A DNA stretch of 38,045 nt from positions 1-38,045 of the forward strand of contig NZ_JAHDTH010000056.1 of NCBI RefSeq assembly GCF_018531445.1, read 5' to 3'. The position numbers and the translations under genes are program-made. Origin of the DNA: Pseudonocardia lacus (GTDB lineage: Bacteria; Actinomycetota; Actinomycetes; Mycobacteriales; Pseudonocardiaceae). Under the pieces are notes generated by a model that did no database searches, was not told the DNA's origin, and was given only the letters and a program-made list of their open reading frames with translations. This document shows, piece by piece, positions 7,317-15,532 of this stretch; position 1 is the stretch's first letter; every line of letters starts with the position of its first letter.

Positions 7317-8492
7317 ATGGACGCACCGACACCTGCGGCCGGGGTGCGCGGCTGCCCGTTCGCCTGCGCCCCGACCGGCGGGACGGCGGCGCCGGTCGGC
7401 CATCGGCGCGCCACCCCGCGGTCGCCCGCGCCCGCCGTGCCCGATCCGGTGGGGCTGGCTCGCGGCGTGCTCGACGTGGTGCGGCGCCGCGGGAAGCACT
7501 TCCTGCCCGAGTCGCTGCTCGTGCGGTTGGACGGACTGCGCCACCCGGCGCCTGCCGACCCCTACTTCGCGGCGTTCCTCGACTGCGTCCTCGACAAGTA
7601 CGACGGCCGGTTCCACAACCGCACCTACCTGGCGCTGCCGCTGCTGGAGACGATGCTCGACGACCCCACGACCGGGATGGACCCCGACCGGCTGTCCGCG
7701 GTGCTCATGTCCGACGTCGTCCGGTTCGAGCTGGCGGCGACCGGTGCGGACCGGCCCGACGACCGGACCCTGCGCACCCGGCTGCGGCACGCCCGGCGCT
7801 TCGTCGAGCTGTGCTCGACCGATGGCGCGGGTGGCGGCGAGCCGACCGGGGCGGTGGCGCGGTGGCTCGATGCGACGGCGCTGCCGGTGTCCGTCCTGCA
7901 CGACGAGTACTTCTTCATCCGTGCCCTGCAGTGCCACGAGCTGACCTTCATCGTCCTGGTCGCCGACGTCCGCGCGGCCACCCGGGCCGTGCGGGCCGGG
8001 GCACCGGAGGCCGCCGAGGCGCGGCTGCGGCACGCGATCGAGGTGTTCGCCCGGGCGGCGCTGCTGTTCCGGATCGTGGCGACCATGCGCGCGGCGACCT
8101 TCCACACGTTCCGCGAGTTCACCCAGGGGGCCAGCGCGATCCAGTCCGACCAGTACAAGCGGTTCGAGGCGGCGTGCGGGGCGCCCTCCCGGGCGCGGTT
8201 GCGGTCGGACGCGTTCGCCGGGGTGCCGGTCGTGCGGGACGAGGTGCTCGCCGGTCAGGACGACCTCAGTCGGGCGGTGCTCGACAGCCGCCGACCCGGA
8301 GCGACGGGCTGGGACGGTCTCGGTGCCGCCATCGCCGAGCTGGAGGGCGCCCACCAGCGCTGGAAGGCCGCCCATCGCGGGGTGGCCGGCCGGATGCTCG
8401 GGACCGCCGCGGGCTCGGGGTACACCGAGGGGGTCCCGTACCTGGACCGGTGCATGGACAACCGGCTGTTCGGCGACCTGTCCGCTGCCTGA
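7317..8492 (+). CDS. Divergent tryptophan 2,3-dioxygenase-superfamily haem protein
   Basis: A 391-residue protein with the motif order of tryptophan 2,3-dioxygenase (TDO): YLALPLL (104-110), HDEYFFIRALQCHEL (195-209), FREFTQGASAIQS (265-277, normally FRxxLxxxSGFQS) and W..AHRGVAGRMLG (349-362). His353 aligns with the proximal haem ligand, and Arg266 with the arginine that binds the substrate carboxylate. Departures are large: the distal histidine of HQxxEL is Leu204, and the GTGGSSG loop becomes GSGYTEG (366-372). The first 85 residues form an extension with CPFAC (13-17) not found in TDO. It is therefore more likely another member of the haem-dependent aromatic oxygenase superfamily (compare PrnB, MarE, LmbB2/SfmD) than a true TDO. 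The ATG follows GGGAGG. Fold assignment is fairly firm; reaction unknown. Confidence 0.72.
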   Translation: MDAPTPAAGVRGCPFACAPTGGTAAPVGHRRATPRSPAPAVPDPVGLARGVLDVVRRRGKHFLPESLLVRLDGLRHPAPADPYFAAFLDCVLDKYDGRFHNRTYLALPLLETMLDDPTTGMDPDRLSAVLMSDVVRFELAATGADRPDDRTLRTRLRHARRFVELCSTDGAGGGEPTGAVARWLDATALPVSVLHDEYFFIRALQCHELTFIVLVADVRAATRAVRAGAPEAAEARLRHAIEVFARAALLFRIVATMRAATFHTFREFTQGASAIQSDQYKRFEAACGAPSRARLRSDAFAGVPVVRDEVLAGQDDLSRAVLDSRRPGATGWDGLGAAIAELEGAHQRWKAAHRGVAGRMLGTAAGSGYTEGVPYLDRCMDNRLFGDLSAA

Positions 8493-8599
8493 CCGCGCTC
8501 AGCCGGCGATGATCTGCCGCGGTGCCCGCGTGGCGGGACGTTCCGCGCGCGGTGGGGGCTGCGCGCGGCCCTGTGTCGATGGTTCGCCGGTGAGCGCGC

Positions 8600-9595
8600 T
8601 CATCGGAGCGGGGTCGGCACGCGGGTGCCGCAGGCGTGCGACTCGATGACGGCGTGCGCCAGTTGCAGCGCCCGCCGGCCCGCGGTGGCCGGCACCGGGG
8701 GTGGGCGGCCCTCGACGAACGCCGGCAGCAGGTCGTCGAGGTAGCGGTCGAAGGTGGCGTGGAAGTCGCGGTCGCGGTCGTTGAAGTACCCGGCCTGCCA
8801 CACCTGGCTCATCTCGTCGCCGGCCGGCGTGTAGGTGTAGCGGCGCACCGTGTCCTCCACGAGGATCCGACCGTCCAGCCCGTTGACCTCCAGCAGGTGC
8901 GCCCCGGGGTAGCTGTAGGACGAGTCGTAGGTGCCCACCAGCGAGCCCACGGCGCCGGCGGCGAACCGCAGCGCCACGGTGAGGGTCGAGTAGCCGCGCC
9001 CGGTGGCGTCGCTCATCTGGCCCATGACCGACTCGACCGGGCCGCAAAGGTGTTCGAGCAGGTCGAGGCCGTGGCACTGGGTCTCGATCAGGTTGGCGTG
9101 CGGGTGTCGGCTGGTGCCCGGCTCGCCGCCGAAGCGCCACCAGGCGAAGGTCAGCCTGCCGAGCGCGCCCGCCCGGATCGCCGCCTCGGCCAGCCGCACC
9201 GGCCGGGCGTAGCGGTGGTTGAAGTTGATCGCGAAGAACAGCTCGCGCCCGGCGGCCTCGGCGATCAGCGCGTCGGCCTGGTCCAGCTCGAACACCAGCG
9301 GCTTCTCCACCAGCAGCGGGAACCCGGCGCGGATGATCTGCCGGGTCGGCTCGAAGTGGCCCTCGTTGGGCAGGCACACCGAGACCAGGTCCGGGCGTTC
9401 CCGGTCGAGCATCTCCTCGATGTCGGTGTAGCCCGGGACGTCGAACTCGCCGGCCCGCTGCGCTGCGCGCTCGGGGGTGCGGCCCACCACGGCGCACAGG
9501 GTGGCGTCGGTCCGGATGGAGAACGCGATGGCGTGCTGGCGGCCCCACCAGGCGCCGGTGCCGACCACCGCGACCCGGGTGCGTGCGTTCGTCAT
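8600..9595 (-). CDS. Gfo/Idh/MocA-family NAD(P)-dependent oxidoreductase
   Basis: A 331-residue sugar or inositol-type dehydrogenase. The N-terminal Rossmann fold starts RVAVVGTGAWWGRQHA (8-23) with the GxGxxG-like turn, and PLLVEKPLVFE carries the EKP motif whose lysine is usually catalytic. The C-terminal half contains GGEPGTSRHPHANLIETQCHGLDLLEHL, in which a His before the DLL segment fits the family's active-site histidine. It is the last gene of the leftward sugar-transporter operon, 28 bases after the second permease, so it probably oxidises the imported sugar or a derivative. GAGAGGG lies before the ATG at 9595. The exact substrate is unknown. Confidence 0.88.
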   Translation of the reverse strand: MTNARTRVAVVGTGAWWGRQHAIAFSIRTDATLCAVVGRTPERAAQRAGEFDVPGYTDIEEMLDRERPDLVSVCLPNEGHFEPTRQIIRAGFPLLVEKPLVFELDQADALIAEAAGRELFFAINFNHRYARPVRLAEAAIRAGALGRLTFAWWRFGGEPGTSRHPHANLIETQCHGLDLLEHLCGPVESVMGQMSDATGRGYSTLTVALRFAAGAVGSLVGTYDSSYSYPGAHLLEVNGLDGRILVEDTVRRYTYTPAGDEMSQVWQAGYFNDRDRDFHATFDRYLDDLLPAFVEGRPPPVPATAGRRALQLAHAVIESHACGTRVPTPLR

Positions 9596-9623
9596 CTGCT
9601 CGGCCCTCTCGTCTGCTCGGCGC

Positions 9624-10628
9624 TCACGTCGGTACGCCCCTGCCGCCCCCGGTGCGCCGCCGGGCGAGCCCGGCCTGCACCAGCACGACGACCAGCAGGA
9701 ACACCCCGCTGGCCAGCTGCTGGTAGTAGGCGTCGAGGGTGCCGATCTGGTTGATGACGTTCTGCACGACCTTGAGCAGCAGCACGCCGACGAGCGTCCC
9801 GACGAGCGTGCCCGCGCCGCCGGTGAGCAGCGTCCCGCCGATGACGACCGCGGCGATGGCCTCCAGCTCGCGGCCCTCGCCGATGGTGGGCAGGCCGGAG
9901 GAGGTCTGGGCGGCGACCAGGATGCCGGCCACGGCCGCCAGCAGGGCGCTGAGCACGTAGACCGAGGCCTTGACCCGGGCCACCGGCAGCCCCATCAGCT
10001 CGGCGCCCTCCGAGCTGCCGCCGATGGCGTAGACGGCCTGCCCGAACCGGGTGCGGTTGAGCACGACCAGCCCGATCGCGAACACCACGAGAGCGACCAG
10101 CACCGGAGCGCCCACCCCCAGGACGCGGGCCTGCCCGATCCGGGTCAGCGCGAGGTCGGCCGGGATGAGGTGGACCCGGTTGCCCTCCTGGGACGCGGCG
10201 AAGGCGAGCCCGCGGGCGAACAGCAGCGCGGCGAGGGTGACGATGAACGGCGCCATCCGGGCCCGGCCGACCAGCAGGCCGTTGGCCAGTCCGATGAGCC
10301 CGCAGACGACCAGCGGGAGCGCGACCGCGGCTACCGAGCCCCATTGCGCCCCGTACGCGGTCAGCACGCCGGCCAGGGCGAACACCGAACCGACCGACAG
10401 GTCGATGCCACCGCTGATGATCACGAAGGTCATCCCGACGGCGATGAGCACCAGGTAGGAGCTGTCCAGTGCGATGTTGCCGGCGTTGCGCGCGGACGCG
10501 AAGCCGTCGCCGAACGCCGCGGTGCCCACCACCAGCAGGACGGCCAGCGCGAGCGGCGCGCCGGCGCGGCGCACCAGCGCGGCAGCCCGTTCCCGGTGCT
10601 CGGCAGGCGCCGACCCGGCCCGGGTCAC
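9624..10628 (-). CDS. Sugar ABC transporter permease, RbsC type (YjfF/YtfT-like)
   Basis: A 334-residue membrane protein of the ribose/galactofuranose permease family with about nine to ten hydrophobic segments. Typical motifs are VLIAVGMTFVIISGGIDLSVGS, ALPLVVCGLIGLANGLLVG and AVVIGGTLLTGGAGTLVGT. It starts with GTG and overlaps the preceding permease gene by four bases (GTGA). Two different RbsC-type permeases next to one ATPase is the arrangement of the E. coli ytfQRT-yjfF galactofuranose transporter, and this gene fits the second permease slot. Confidence 0.9.
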   Translation of the reverse strand: MTRAGSAPAEHRERAAALVRRAGAPLALAVLLVVGTAAFGDGFASARNAGNIALDSSYLVLIAVGMTFVIISGGIDLSVGSVFALAGVLTAYGAQWGSVAAVALPLVVCGLIGLANGLLVGRARMAPFIVTLAALLFARGLAFAASQEGNRVHLIPADLALTRIGQARVLGVGAPVLVALVVFAIGLVVLNRTRFGQAVYAIGGSSEGAELMGLPVARVKASVYVLSALLAAVAGILVAAQTSSGLPTIGEGRELEAIAAVVIGGTLLTGGAGTLVGTLVGVLLLKVVQNVINQIGTLDAYYQQLASGVFLLVVVLVQAGLARRRTGGGRGVPT

Positions 10629-11590
10629 GACCCGCCCCTCTCTCGCTGGATGAAGACCGCGACGACGATGATGACCGCCTGGACCATCCGGGCCACCGAG
10701 TCCGGCAGGTCGTTCTGGATGATCGTCGCGGTGATCAGCTGCATGAGCAGCGCCCCCATCAGGGTGCCCAGCACCCGGACCCGGCCGCCGGCCAGCGGCG
10801 TGCCCCCGATGACCACGGCGGTGATCGCGCTCAGCTCGATGAGCAGCCCGACGAAGGACGGGTCGCTGGCGCCCAGCCGGGCGGTGTTGACCACCCCGGC
10901 CACCGCCGCGAGCAGCCCGGAGAGCACGTAGACGGCCAGCAGGGTGCGCCGGACCGGCAGCCCGGCCATGGTGGCCGCGGTGCGGTTGCCGCCGATCGCG
11001 ACCACCCGGCGGCCGAAGGCGGCCCGGCGCACCAGCACCGCGACGACGACCCCGAGCGCGCCGGTGACCAGCAGCGTGACCGGGACGCCCGCCGCGGACC
11101 CGTTGCCGATCCAGCCGAGGGTGGGGTCGAAGATCTCGACCAGCCGCCCGTCGGCCAGCACGAGGGCCAGCGCCCGCCCGGCGACCAGCAGCGCGAGCGT
11201 GGCGATGATCGGCTGGACGCCGAAGACGGCCACCGCGACGCCGTTGACCAGGCCGACGAGCCCGCCCACGGCCAGCGCCACGACGACCGCGGGCCCAGGC
11301 CCGTAGCCGAGGTAGAGCGGCAGCACCGCGGCCGACAGCGCCATCACCGACCCGACCGACAGGTCGATGCCCCTCGTCGCGACGACCAGGGCCATCCCGA
11401 GCGCCACGATCGCGATCGGCACCACCTGCACCAGTTGCAGGCGCAGGTTCGCCAGCGTCGCGAAGTTGGCGGTGAACAGCAGGTTGCCGACCAGCAGCAC
11501 GGCGACGGCGACGTGCACGCCGTGGTCGGAGAGGCGGCGCAGCGCGGCGGGCCGCGGCCGCGGCGCCGGGGCGCGGACGGCGTCAGCCAT
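10625..11590 (-). CDS. Sugar ABC transporter permease, RbsC type (YtfT-like)
   Basis: A 321-residue permease of the same family as its neighbour. It contains VVPIAIVALGMALVVATRGIDLSVGS, ALAVGGLVGLVNGVAVAVFGVQPIIATLA and AITAVVIGGTPLAGGRVRVLGT, and shows about nine to ten hydrophobic segments. It overlaps the ATPase gene by eight bases and the next permease by four. It probably forms a heteromeric channel with the other permease, since they are not close copies. The ATG start at 11590 lies within the ATPase gene end. Confidence 0.9.
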   Translation of the reverse strand: MADAVRAPAPRPRPAALRRLSDHGVHVAVAVLLVGNLLFTANFATLANLRLQLVQVVPIAIVALGMALVVATRGIDLSVGSVMALSAAVLPLYLGYGPGPAVVVALAVGGLVGLVNGVAVAVFGVQPIIATLALLVAGRALALVLADGRLVEIFDPTLGWIGNGSAAGVPVTLLVTGALGVVVAVLVRRAAFGRRVVAIGGNRTAATMAGLPVRRTLLAVYVLSGLLAAVAGVVNTARLGASDPSFVGLLIELSAITAVVIGGTPLAGGRVRVLGTLMGALLMQLITATIIQNDLPDSVARMVQAVIIVVAVFIQRERGGS

Positions 11591-13199
11591 CGCCGGCCGG
11601 TCCGGGCTCGTCGGACGCGCCGGCGATGGCGCTCATGATCTGGTGCTCGCCGATCCCGTCGCCGGTCAGCACGTCGACCACGCGCCCGTCGCGCAGCACG
11701 AGGACCCGGCTGGCGCCCTCGACGACCTCCTCCAGCTCCGAGGAGATCAGCACGACGCCGAGCCCGGTCGCGGCCAGTTCGTCGACCAGCGCCTGGATCT
11801 CGGCCTTCGCGCCGACGTCGATGCCGCGGGTGGGCTCGTCGAGCAGCAGCACCCGCGGGTGCAGGCACAGCATCCTGGCCAGCAGCACCTTCTGCTGGTT
11901 GCCGCCCGACAGGTCGCGCACGGGCTGGTCGGGGTCGGCGATCTTGATCCGCAGCCGGCGCACGAACACCTCGACGACCTCGTCGCAGCGCCGGTCGGAG
12001 ACGAAGCCGGCTCTGGTCAGCCGGGGCAGCGCGGCCAGCACGATGTTGTCGCGCACGGAGAGGTCGGCGATGATCCCCTCGGCCTTGCGGTCCTCCGAGA
12101 CCAGGCCGATGCCGGCGGCGATGGCGGCGGCCGGCGACCAGCGGCGCGCGGTCGCGCCGGCGACGCTGATCGACCCGGAGTCGAGCGGGTCCACGCCGAA
12201 GACGGCGCGCGCGGTCTCGCTGCGCCCGGAACCGAGCAGGCCCGCCAGGCCGACCACCTCGCCGGCGTGCACCTCCAGGTCCACCCCGGACAGGGCGTGG
12301 CGGCGGGTCAGACCGCTCGCGCGCAGGACCGGCTCGCCCGCGCGGCCGGTGTGCGCCTCGCCGAAGCGGGTGCGGCCGTGGGCGCGGACCTCGTCGACCC
12401 GCCGGCCGAGCATCATCGCGACCAGGCCGAGGCGGTCGGTCGCGGCCACCGGGCCGGTGTGCACGCGCCTGCCGTCGCGCAGCACGGTCACCCGCTGGGC
12501 GAGGCGGAAGACCTCGTCGAGGCGGTGGCTGACGTAGAGCACGGCGACGCCGTCGGCGCGCAGCACGTCGATCACCTCGGCGAGCCGGTCGACCTCGCGG
12601 GGTTCGAGCGAGGACGTCGGCTCGTCCATGACCACGACCGACGCGCCGCGCCCGGTCGTGGCCACGGCCCGGGCCATCGCCACCATCTGCTGCACGCCCA
12701 GCCCGAGCTCGCCGAGGGGGCGGCGGACGTCGACCGCCACGCCGTAGCGGCCCAGCACCTGGCGGGCCGCGCGGTGCATGCCGGCGGTGTCGATCAGGCC
12801 GAGCCGGCCGCGGGGTTCGCGGCCGAGGAACAGGTTGCGTGCCACGCTCATCTGCGGCACCAGGTTCAGCTCCTGGTAGATGGTGCTGATGCCGGCGGCC
12901 TGCGCGTCGCGCGGCCCGCCGAAGCTGACCTCGGCTCCGCGGTGGCGCAGGCTGCCCCCGTCGGGCGGGTGCACCCCGGTGATGATCTTGATGAGGGTGG
13001 ACTTGCCGGCCCCGTTCTCGCCGACGAGCGCGTGCACCTCGCCGGCCAGCAGCGTCAGCGAGACCCGGTCGAGCGCGGCGATGCCGCCGAAGTGCTTCGA
13101 CACGTCGGTCACCTCGATCGTCGGGGTGCCGTTCGCGGGTCGGTCGGGGGAGTCGGGGGAGTCGCCGCCGGGCGGCGGGGCGGCCGCGTGTTCGGCCAC
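11583..13199 (-). CDS. Sugar ABC transporter ATPase with two nucleotide-binding domains (RbsA/YtfR-like)
   Basis: A 538-residue tandem ATPase. Domain 1 has Walker A GENGAGKST (60-68), the segment ISTIYQELNLVPQMSVARNLFLGREP, a degenerate signature LGLGVQQMV and Walker B VVVMDEPTSSLE. Domain 2 has the family's degenerate Walker A GLLGSGRSE, a canonical LSGGNQQKV and VLLLDEPTRGIDVG. The domain-1 text is closer to E. coli YtfR than to RbsA as I remember them. The start is a GTG at 13199, and the first 26 residues are a Pro/Ala-rich leader without family similarity, so an internal start is possible. It is preceded by a strong intercistronic hairpin. Confidence 0.9.
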   Translation of the reverse strand: MAEHAAAPPPGGDSPDSPDRPANGTPTIEVTDVSKHFGGIAALDRVSLTLLAGEVHALVGENGAGKSTLIKIITGVHPPDGGSLRHRGAEVSFGGPRDAQAAGISTIYQELNLVPQMSVARNLFLGREPRGRLGLIDTAGMHRAARQVLGRYGVAVDVRRPLGELGLGVQQMVAMARAVATTGRGASVVVMDEPTSSLEPREVDRLAEVIDVLRADGVAVLYVSHRLDEVFRLAQRVTVLRDGRRVHTGPVAATDRLGLVAMMLGRRVDEVRAHGRTRFGEAHTGRAGEPVLRASGLTRRHALSGVDLEVHAGEVVGLAGLLGSGRSETARAVFGVDPLDSGSISVAGATARRWSPAAAIAAGIGLVSEDRKAEGIIADLSVRDNIVLAALPRLTRAGFVSDRRCDEVVEVFVRRLRIKIADPDQPVRDLSGGNQQKVLLARMLCLHPRVLLLDEPTRGIDVGAKAEIQALVDELAATGLGVVLISSELEEVVEGASRVLVLRDGRVVDVLTGDGIGEHQIMSAIAGASDEPGPAGDG

Positions 13200-13225
13200 G
13201 TGCGGGGTCCCTTCGGCTCGGGAGT

Positions 13226-13260
13226 GCCGGTCCGCGCCCGGTGGGTCGGCGCGGACCGGC
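13226..13260 (-). terminator. Perfect 13-bp intercistronic hairpin between binding-protein and ATPase genes
   Basis: GCCGGTCCGCGCC (13226-13238) and GGCGCGGACCGGC (13248-13260) are exact reverse complements separated by nine bases. The hairpin lies in the 84-base gap between the binding-protein stop and the ATPase start. In ABC operons such structures often cause partial termination or protect the upstream message, raising the amount of binding protein relative to membrane subunits. No T-run follows. Confidence 0.6.
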
Positions 13261-13283
13261 GGATCGGGGTGCGAGCGGCGGCC

Positions 13284-14399
13284 TCAGTAGGCGTTGGCCA
13301 GCTCGGCGGCCGCGTTCTCCGGCGTGTACTCCTTGTCGGAGATGATCGTCGTGGCGGGCACGCCCGCGCCGCTGTAGAAGTCCTCCAGCGCCTGGAAGGC
13401 CAGCGGGCCGAAGCGCGGGTTGGACTCGATGACCCCGGCGATCCAGCCGTCGACGATGCCCTGCACGGCGCCGCGGGTCCCGTCGATGGTGATGATCGTG
13501 ACCTCGCCCGGCTGCTTGCCGGCGGCCTTGAGCGCGGCGACCGCGCCGAGCGCCATCTCGTCGTTCTCGGCGTAGATCGCGGTGATGCCGGGGTTGGCCG
13601 AGATCAGCTGCTCGGTGACCGAGCGGCCGCGTTCGCGGGTGAAGTCGGCGGTCTGCTCGGCGACGACCTGCAGCGCCGACCCGGTGGCGGCGAGCCGGTC
13701 CTTGAAGCCCTTGGTGCGGTCGACGGTGACGTTCACCCCGGAGGCGCCGAGCAGGATCGCCACCTGGCCCTGCCCACCGGTCGCCTCGATCATCGCGTCC
13801 GCGGCCCGCTCGCCCTGCTCCACGAAGTCCGAGCCGATCCAGCCGATGTAGTCGACGCACGGCGTCTTGGAGGTCAACAACCGGTCGATGGTCATGATCG
13901 GGACGCCGGCGTCCTTCGCGGCCTCGAGCGCGGGGTCGAGGCCCTCGGAGTTCAGCGGCGAGATGATCAGCGCCTGGGCGCCCTGGGCGATCATGGACTG
14001 GATGTCGGCGATCTCCTTGTTGAGATCGGACTGGGCGTTGGTGGTGATGAGGTCGATGCCGCGGGCGGCGGCCTCCTGCTTGATCGACTCGGTCTCGGTG
14101 ATCCGGAACGGGTTGGCTTCCTTCTCCGACTGGGCGAAGCCGACCGTGATCGTGGCCAGGTCGAGCTTCGGCACGCCGCCGTTGTAGGTCTCGGCGGTGC
14201 ACGCGCCGCTCGCGCCCGTGGTCGACCGGACCTGCTGGTCGGCCCCGGCGCCGCCCGCAGCGGCCGCCGCCGGGGGCTCTGCCGCCTTCGTGCAGGCGGC
14301 GACGGTGAGCAGGAGCAGGGCCGCGGCGACCGCGGCGACCCGGGTGCTCGCCACGGGGGTTCGTGCTGTGCTGGCTGTGGGCCGCTGCGACTGGTACAC
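13284..14399 (-). CDS. Sugar ABC transporter substrate-binding lipoprotein (YtfQ-like, galactofuranose/ribose type)
   Basis: A type I sugar-binding protein, 371 residues from the GTG at 14399, chosen because GGGAG lies eight bases upstream and gives a compact signal peptide. An upstream ATG at 14510 would add 37 residues rich in Arg and Pro. The lipobox LTVAAC puts the lipidated cysteine at 36. Mature landmarks are ATITVGFAQSEKEANPFRITETESIK, DLITTNAQSDLNKEIADIQSMIAQGAQALIISPLN, PIMTIDR and TIDGTRGAVQGIVDG. These follow YtfQ more closely than RbsB, including the PxFGPLAFQALEDF end. It is the first gene of the transporter operon and has a recognisable promoter. Confidence 0.88.
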   Translation of the reverse strand: MYQSQRPTASTARTPVASTRVAAVAAALLLLTVAACTKAAEPPAAAAAGGAGADQQVRSTTGASGACTAETYNGGVPKLDLATITVGFAQSEKEANPFRITETESIKQEAAARGIDLITTNAQSDLNKEIADIQSMIAQGAQALIISPLNSEGLDPALEAAKDAGVPIMTIDRLLTSKTPCVDYIGWIGSDFVEQGERAADAMIEATGGQGQVAILLGASGVNVTVDRTKGFKDRLAATGSALQVVAEQTADFTRERGRSVTEQLISANPGITAIYAENDEMALGAVAALKAAGKQPGEVTIITIDGTRGAVQGIVDGWIAGVIESNPRFGPLAFQALEDFYSGAGVPATTIISDKEYTPENAAAELANAY

Positions 14400-14503
14400 C
14401 GGCGGCACTCCCTTCACTGGCGGACTCGACGCTGGATCGACCTGGACCACCGCTGCTTCGGCAGCCCGGGGTCGACGGGAGAGCCCGCCATGGCGCCGCG
14501 ATG

Positions 14504-14516
14504 CTGCCAAGTTCTG
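14504..14516 (-). promoter_or_regulatory. Candidate DeoR operator copy 1 (CAGAACTTGGCAG on the minus strand)
   Basis: The 13-mer occurs about 20-30 bases downstream of the expected transcription start of the binding-protein gene. It matches at 12 of 13 positions a site in front of the DeoR-type regulator gene (15504-15516, read on the plus strand). A repressor bound here would block elongation. The regulatory role is inferred from recurrence only. Confidence 0.45.
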
Positions 14517-14541
14517 ATCAGTAGTGAGAGCTGATGCCAGA

Positions 14542-14572
14542 AGGATAGTGGGATTCAGCCAGGATCTGTCAA
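14542..14572 (-). promoter_or_regulatory. Sigma70-type promoter of the sugar-transporter operon
   Basis: On the minus strand a perfect -35 box TTGACA (14572-14567) is followed after 17 bases by ACTATC (or, at 19 bases, TATCCT) as the -10 box. The region is markedly more AT-rich than its surroundings. It drives transcription toward the binding-protein gene. CCAGG and CCTGG (14575-14579 and 14559-14563) form an inverted repeat spanning the -35 box, a second possible operator. Confidence 0.6.
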
Positions 14573-14619
14573 TACCTGGAAATATGTGGCAGGACGGCGC
14601 AGAACGGTGCGACCGGGGC

Positions 14620-15429
14620 TCAGGCCGGGTCGGCGACCAACACGCGCACCCCGGCCGCGGTCAGCGCGTCGAGGACCAGCGGATCGGCGGCCGCGTCGGT
14701 CACCAGGACGTCCATCCGGGCGGTCGGCACGGTCTGGCACATCGTGTCGCGGCCGATCTTGGTGTGGTCGGCCAGCACCACGACCCGCTGCGCCGCGGCC
14801 ACCAGGGCGGCGTCGGTGGCGGCCGCGAACACGTTCGGCGTGGTCAGCCCGCGCTCGACGGTGACGCCCTCGCCGGAGAGGAACACCTGGGACCCGCGCA
14901 GGCCCTGCAGGCTGGACTCGGTCAGCGGCCCGACGAACGCGTTGATGGAGCGGCGCAGCGTGCCGCCCACCATCACCAGCTCCACCTGCTCGGCGCCCAG
15001 CAGGGCGGTGGTCACCGGGACCGAGTTCGTGACCACCGTGAGCTGCTCGACCCCGGTCAGCCGGGCGGCCATCCGGTGGGTCGAGCGGCCCGGCCCCAGC
15101 AGCACGGCGCTGCCCGGCTCGACCAGCGCGGCGGCCCGGGCGGCGATCGCCTCCCGCGCCGCGGCCACCGGGTCGTCGCCGTCGGCCGGTCCGCCGGTGG
15201 TGGCGATCGGCTCGGGCCGGTCCCGCGGTTCGGGGGAGAGGTCGGTCGAGCCCGACCGGCCCGCGCCGCCGCGGGTGGTCGTGAGCAGGCCCTCGGCCGC
15301 CAGTGCCCGCAGGTCGCGGCGGACGGTGGACTCGGAGATGCCGACCACCTCGGCCAGGTCCCGGAAGGACGCGTACCCGCGCAGGCGGACGTGGTCGAGG
15401 ATGCGGCGGCGGCGTTCGGCGATCAGCAT
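14620..15429 (-). CDS. DeoR-family transcriptional repressor
   Basis: A sugar-phosphate-responsive repressor, 269 residues from the ATG chosen here because family members start MLxxERRxxIL. Another in-frame ATG at 15456 would add nine residues. The N-terminal winged helix-turn-helix reads RRILDHVRLRGYASFRDLAEVVGISESTVRRDLRALAAEGLL, with the SESTVRRDL recognition helix. The C-terminal sensor domain has PGSAVLLGPGRSTHRMA and VMVGGTLRRSINAFVGPL, the typical effector-binding loop. It sits between the kinase gene and the transporter genes, all leftward, so it most likely controls them; a shared 13-mer in both gaps supports this. Confidence 0.9.
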   Translation of the reverse strand: MLIAERRRRILDHVRLRGYASFRDLAEVVGISESTVRRDLRALAAEGLLTTTRGGAGRSGSTDLSPEPRDRPEPIATTGGPADGDDPVAAAREAIAARAAALVEPGSAVLLGPGRSTHRMAARLTGVEQLTVVTNSVPVTTALLGAEQVELVMVGGTLRRSINAFVGPLTESSLQGLRGSQVFLSGEGVTVERGLTTPNVFAAATDAALVAAAQRVVVLADHTKIGRDTMCQTVPTARMDVLVTDAAADPLVLDALTAAGVRVLVADPA

Positions 15430-15503
15430 CGTCGGGCGTTCGGCATCGGGGACCATCCGGGCGGTTCGGGGTGACGGGGCACGAGCTCGCCCCCATCTTC
15501 TAG

Positions 15504-15516
15504 CAGAACTTGGTAG
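15504..15516 (+). promoter_or_regulatory. Candidate DeoR operator copy 2 (CAGAACTTGGTAG)
   Basis: This site lies in the 100-base gap upstream of the DeoR-type gene. AGAAC is repeated at a 10-base interval (15505-15509 and 15515-15519), so a dimer could read it from one face of the helix. The match to the site at 14504-14516 is 12 of 13, in the opposite orientation. The position suggests autoregulation. Confidence 0.45.
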
Positions 15517-15532
15517 AACATATCACTACGTG

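Noticed and set aside
11367..14534. Open frame of 1055 codons on the plus strand opposite the sugar transporter
   Set aside because: The opposite strand encodes clear ABC transporter components; the translation is compositionally biased and featureless.
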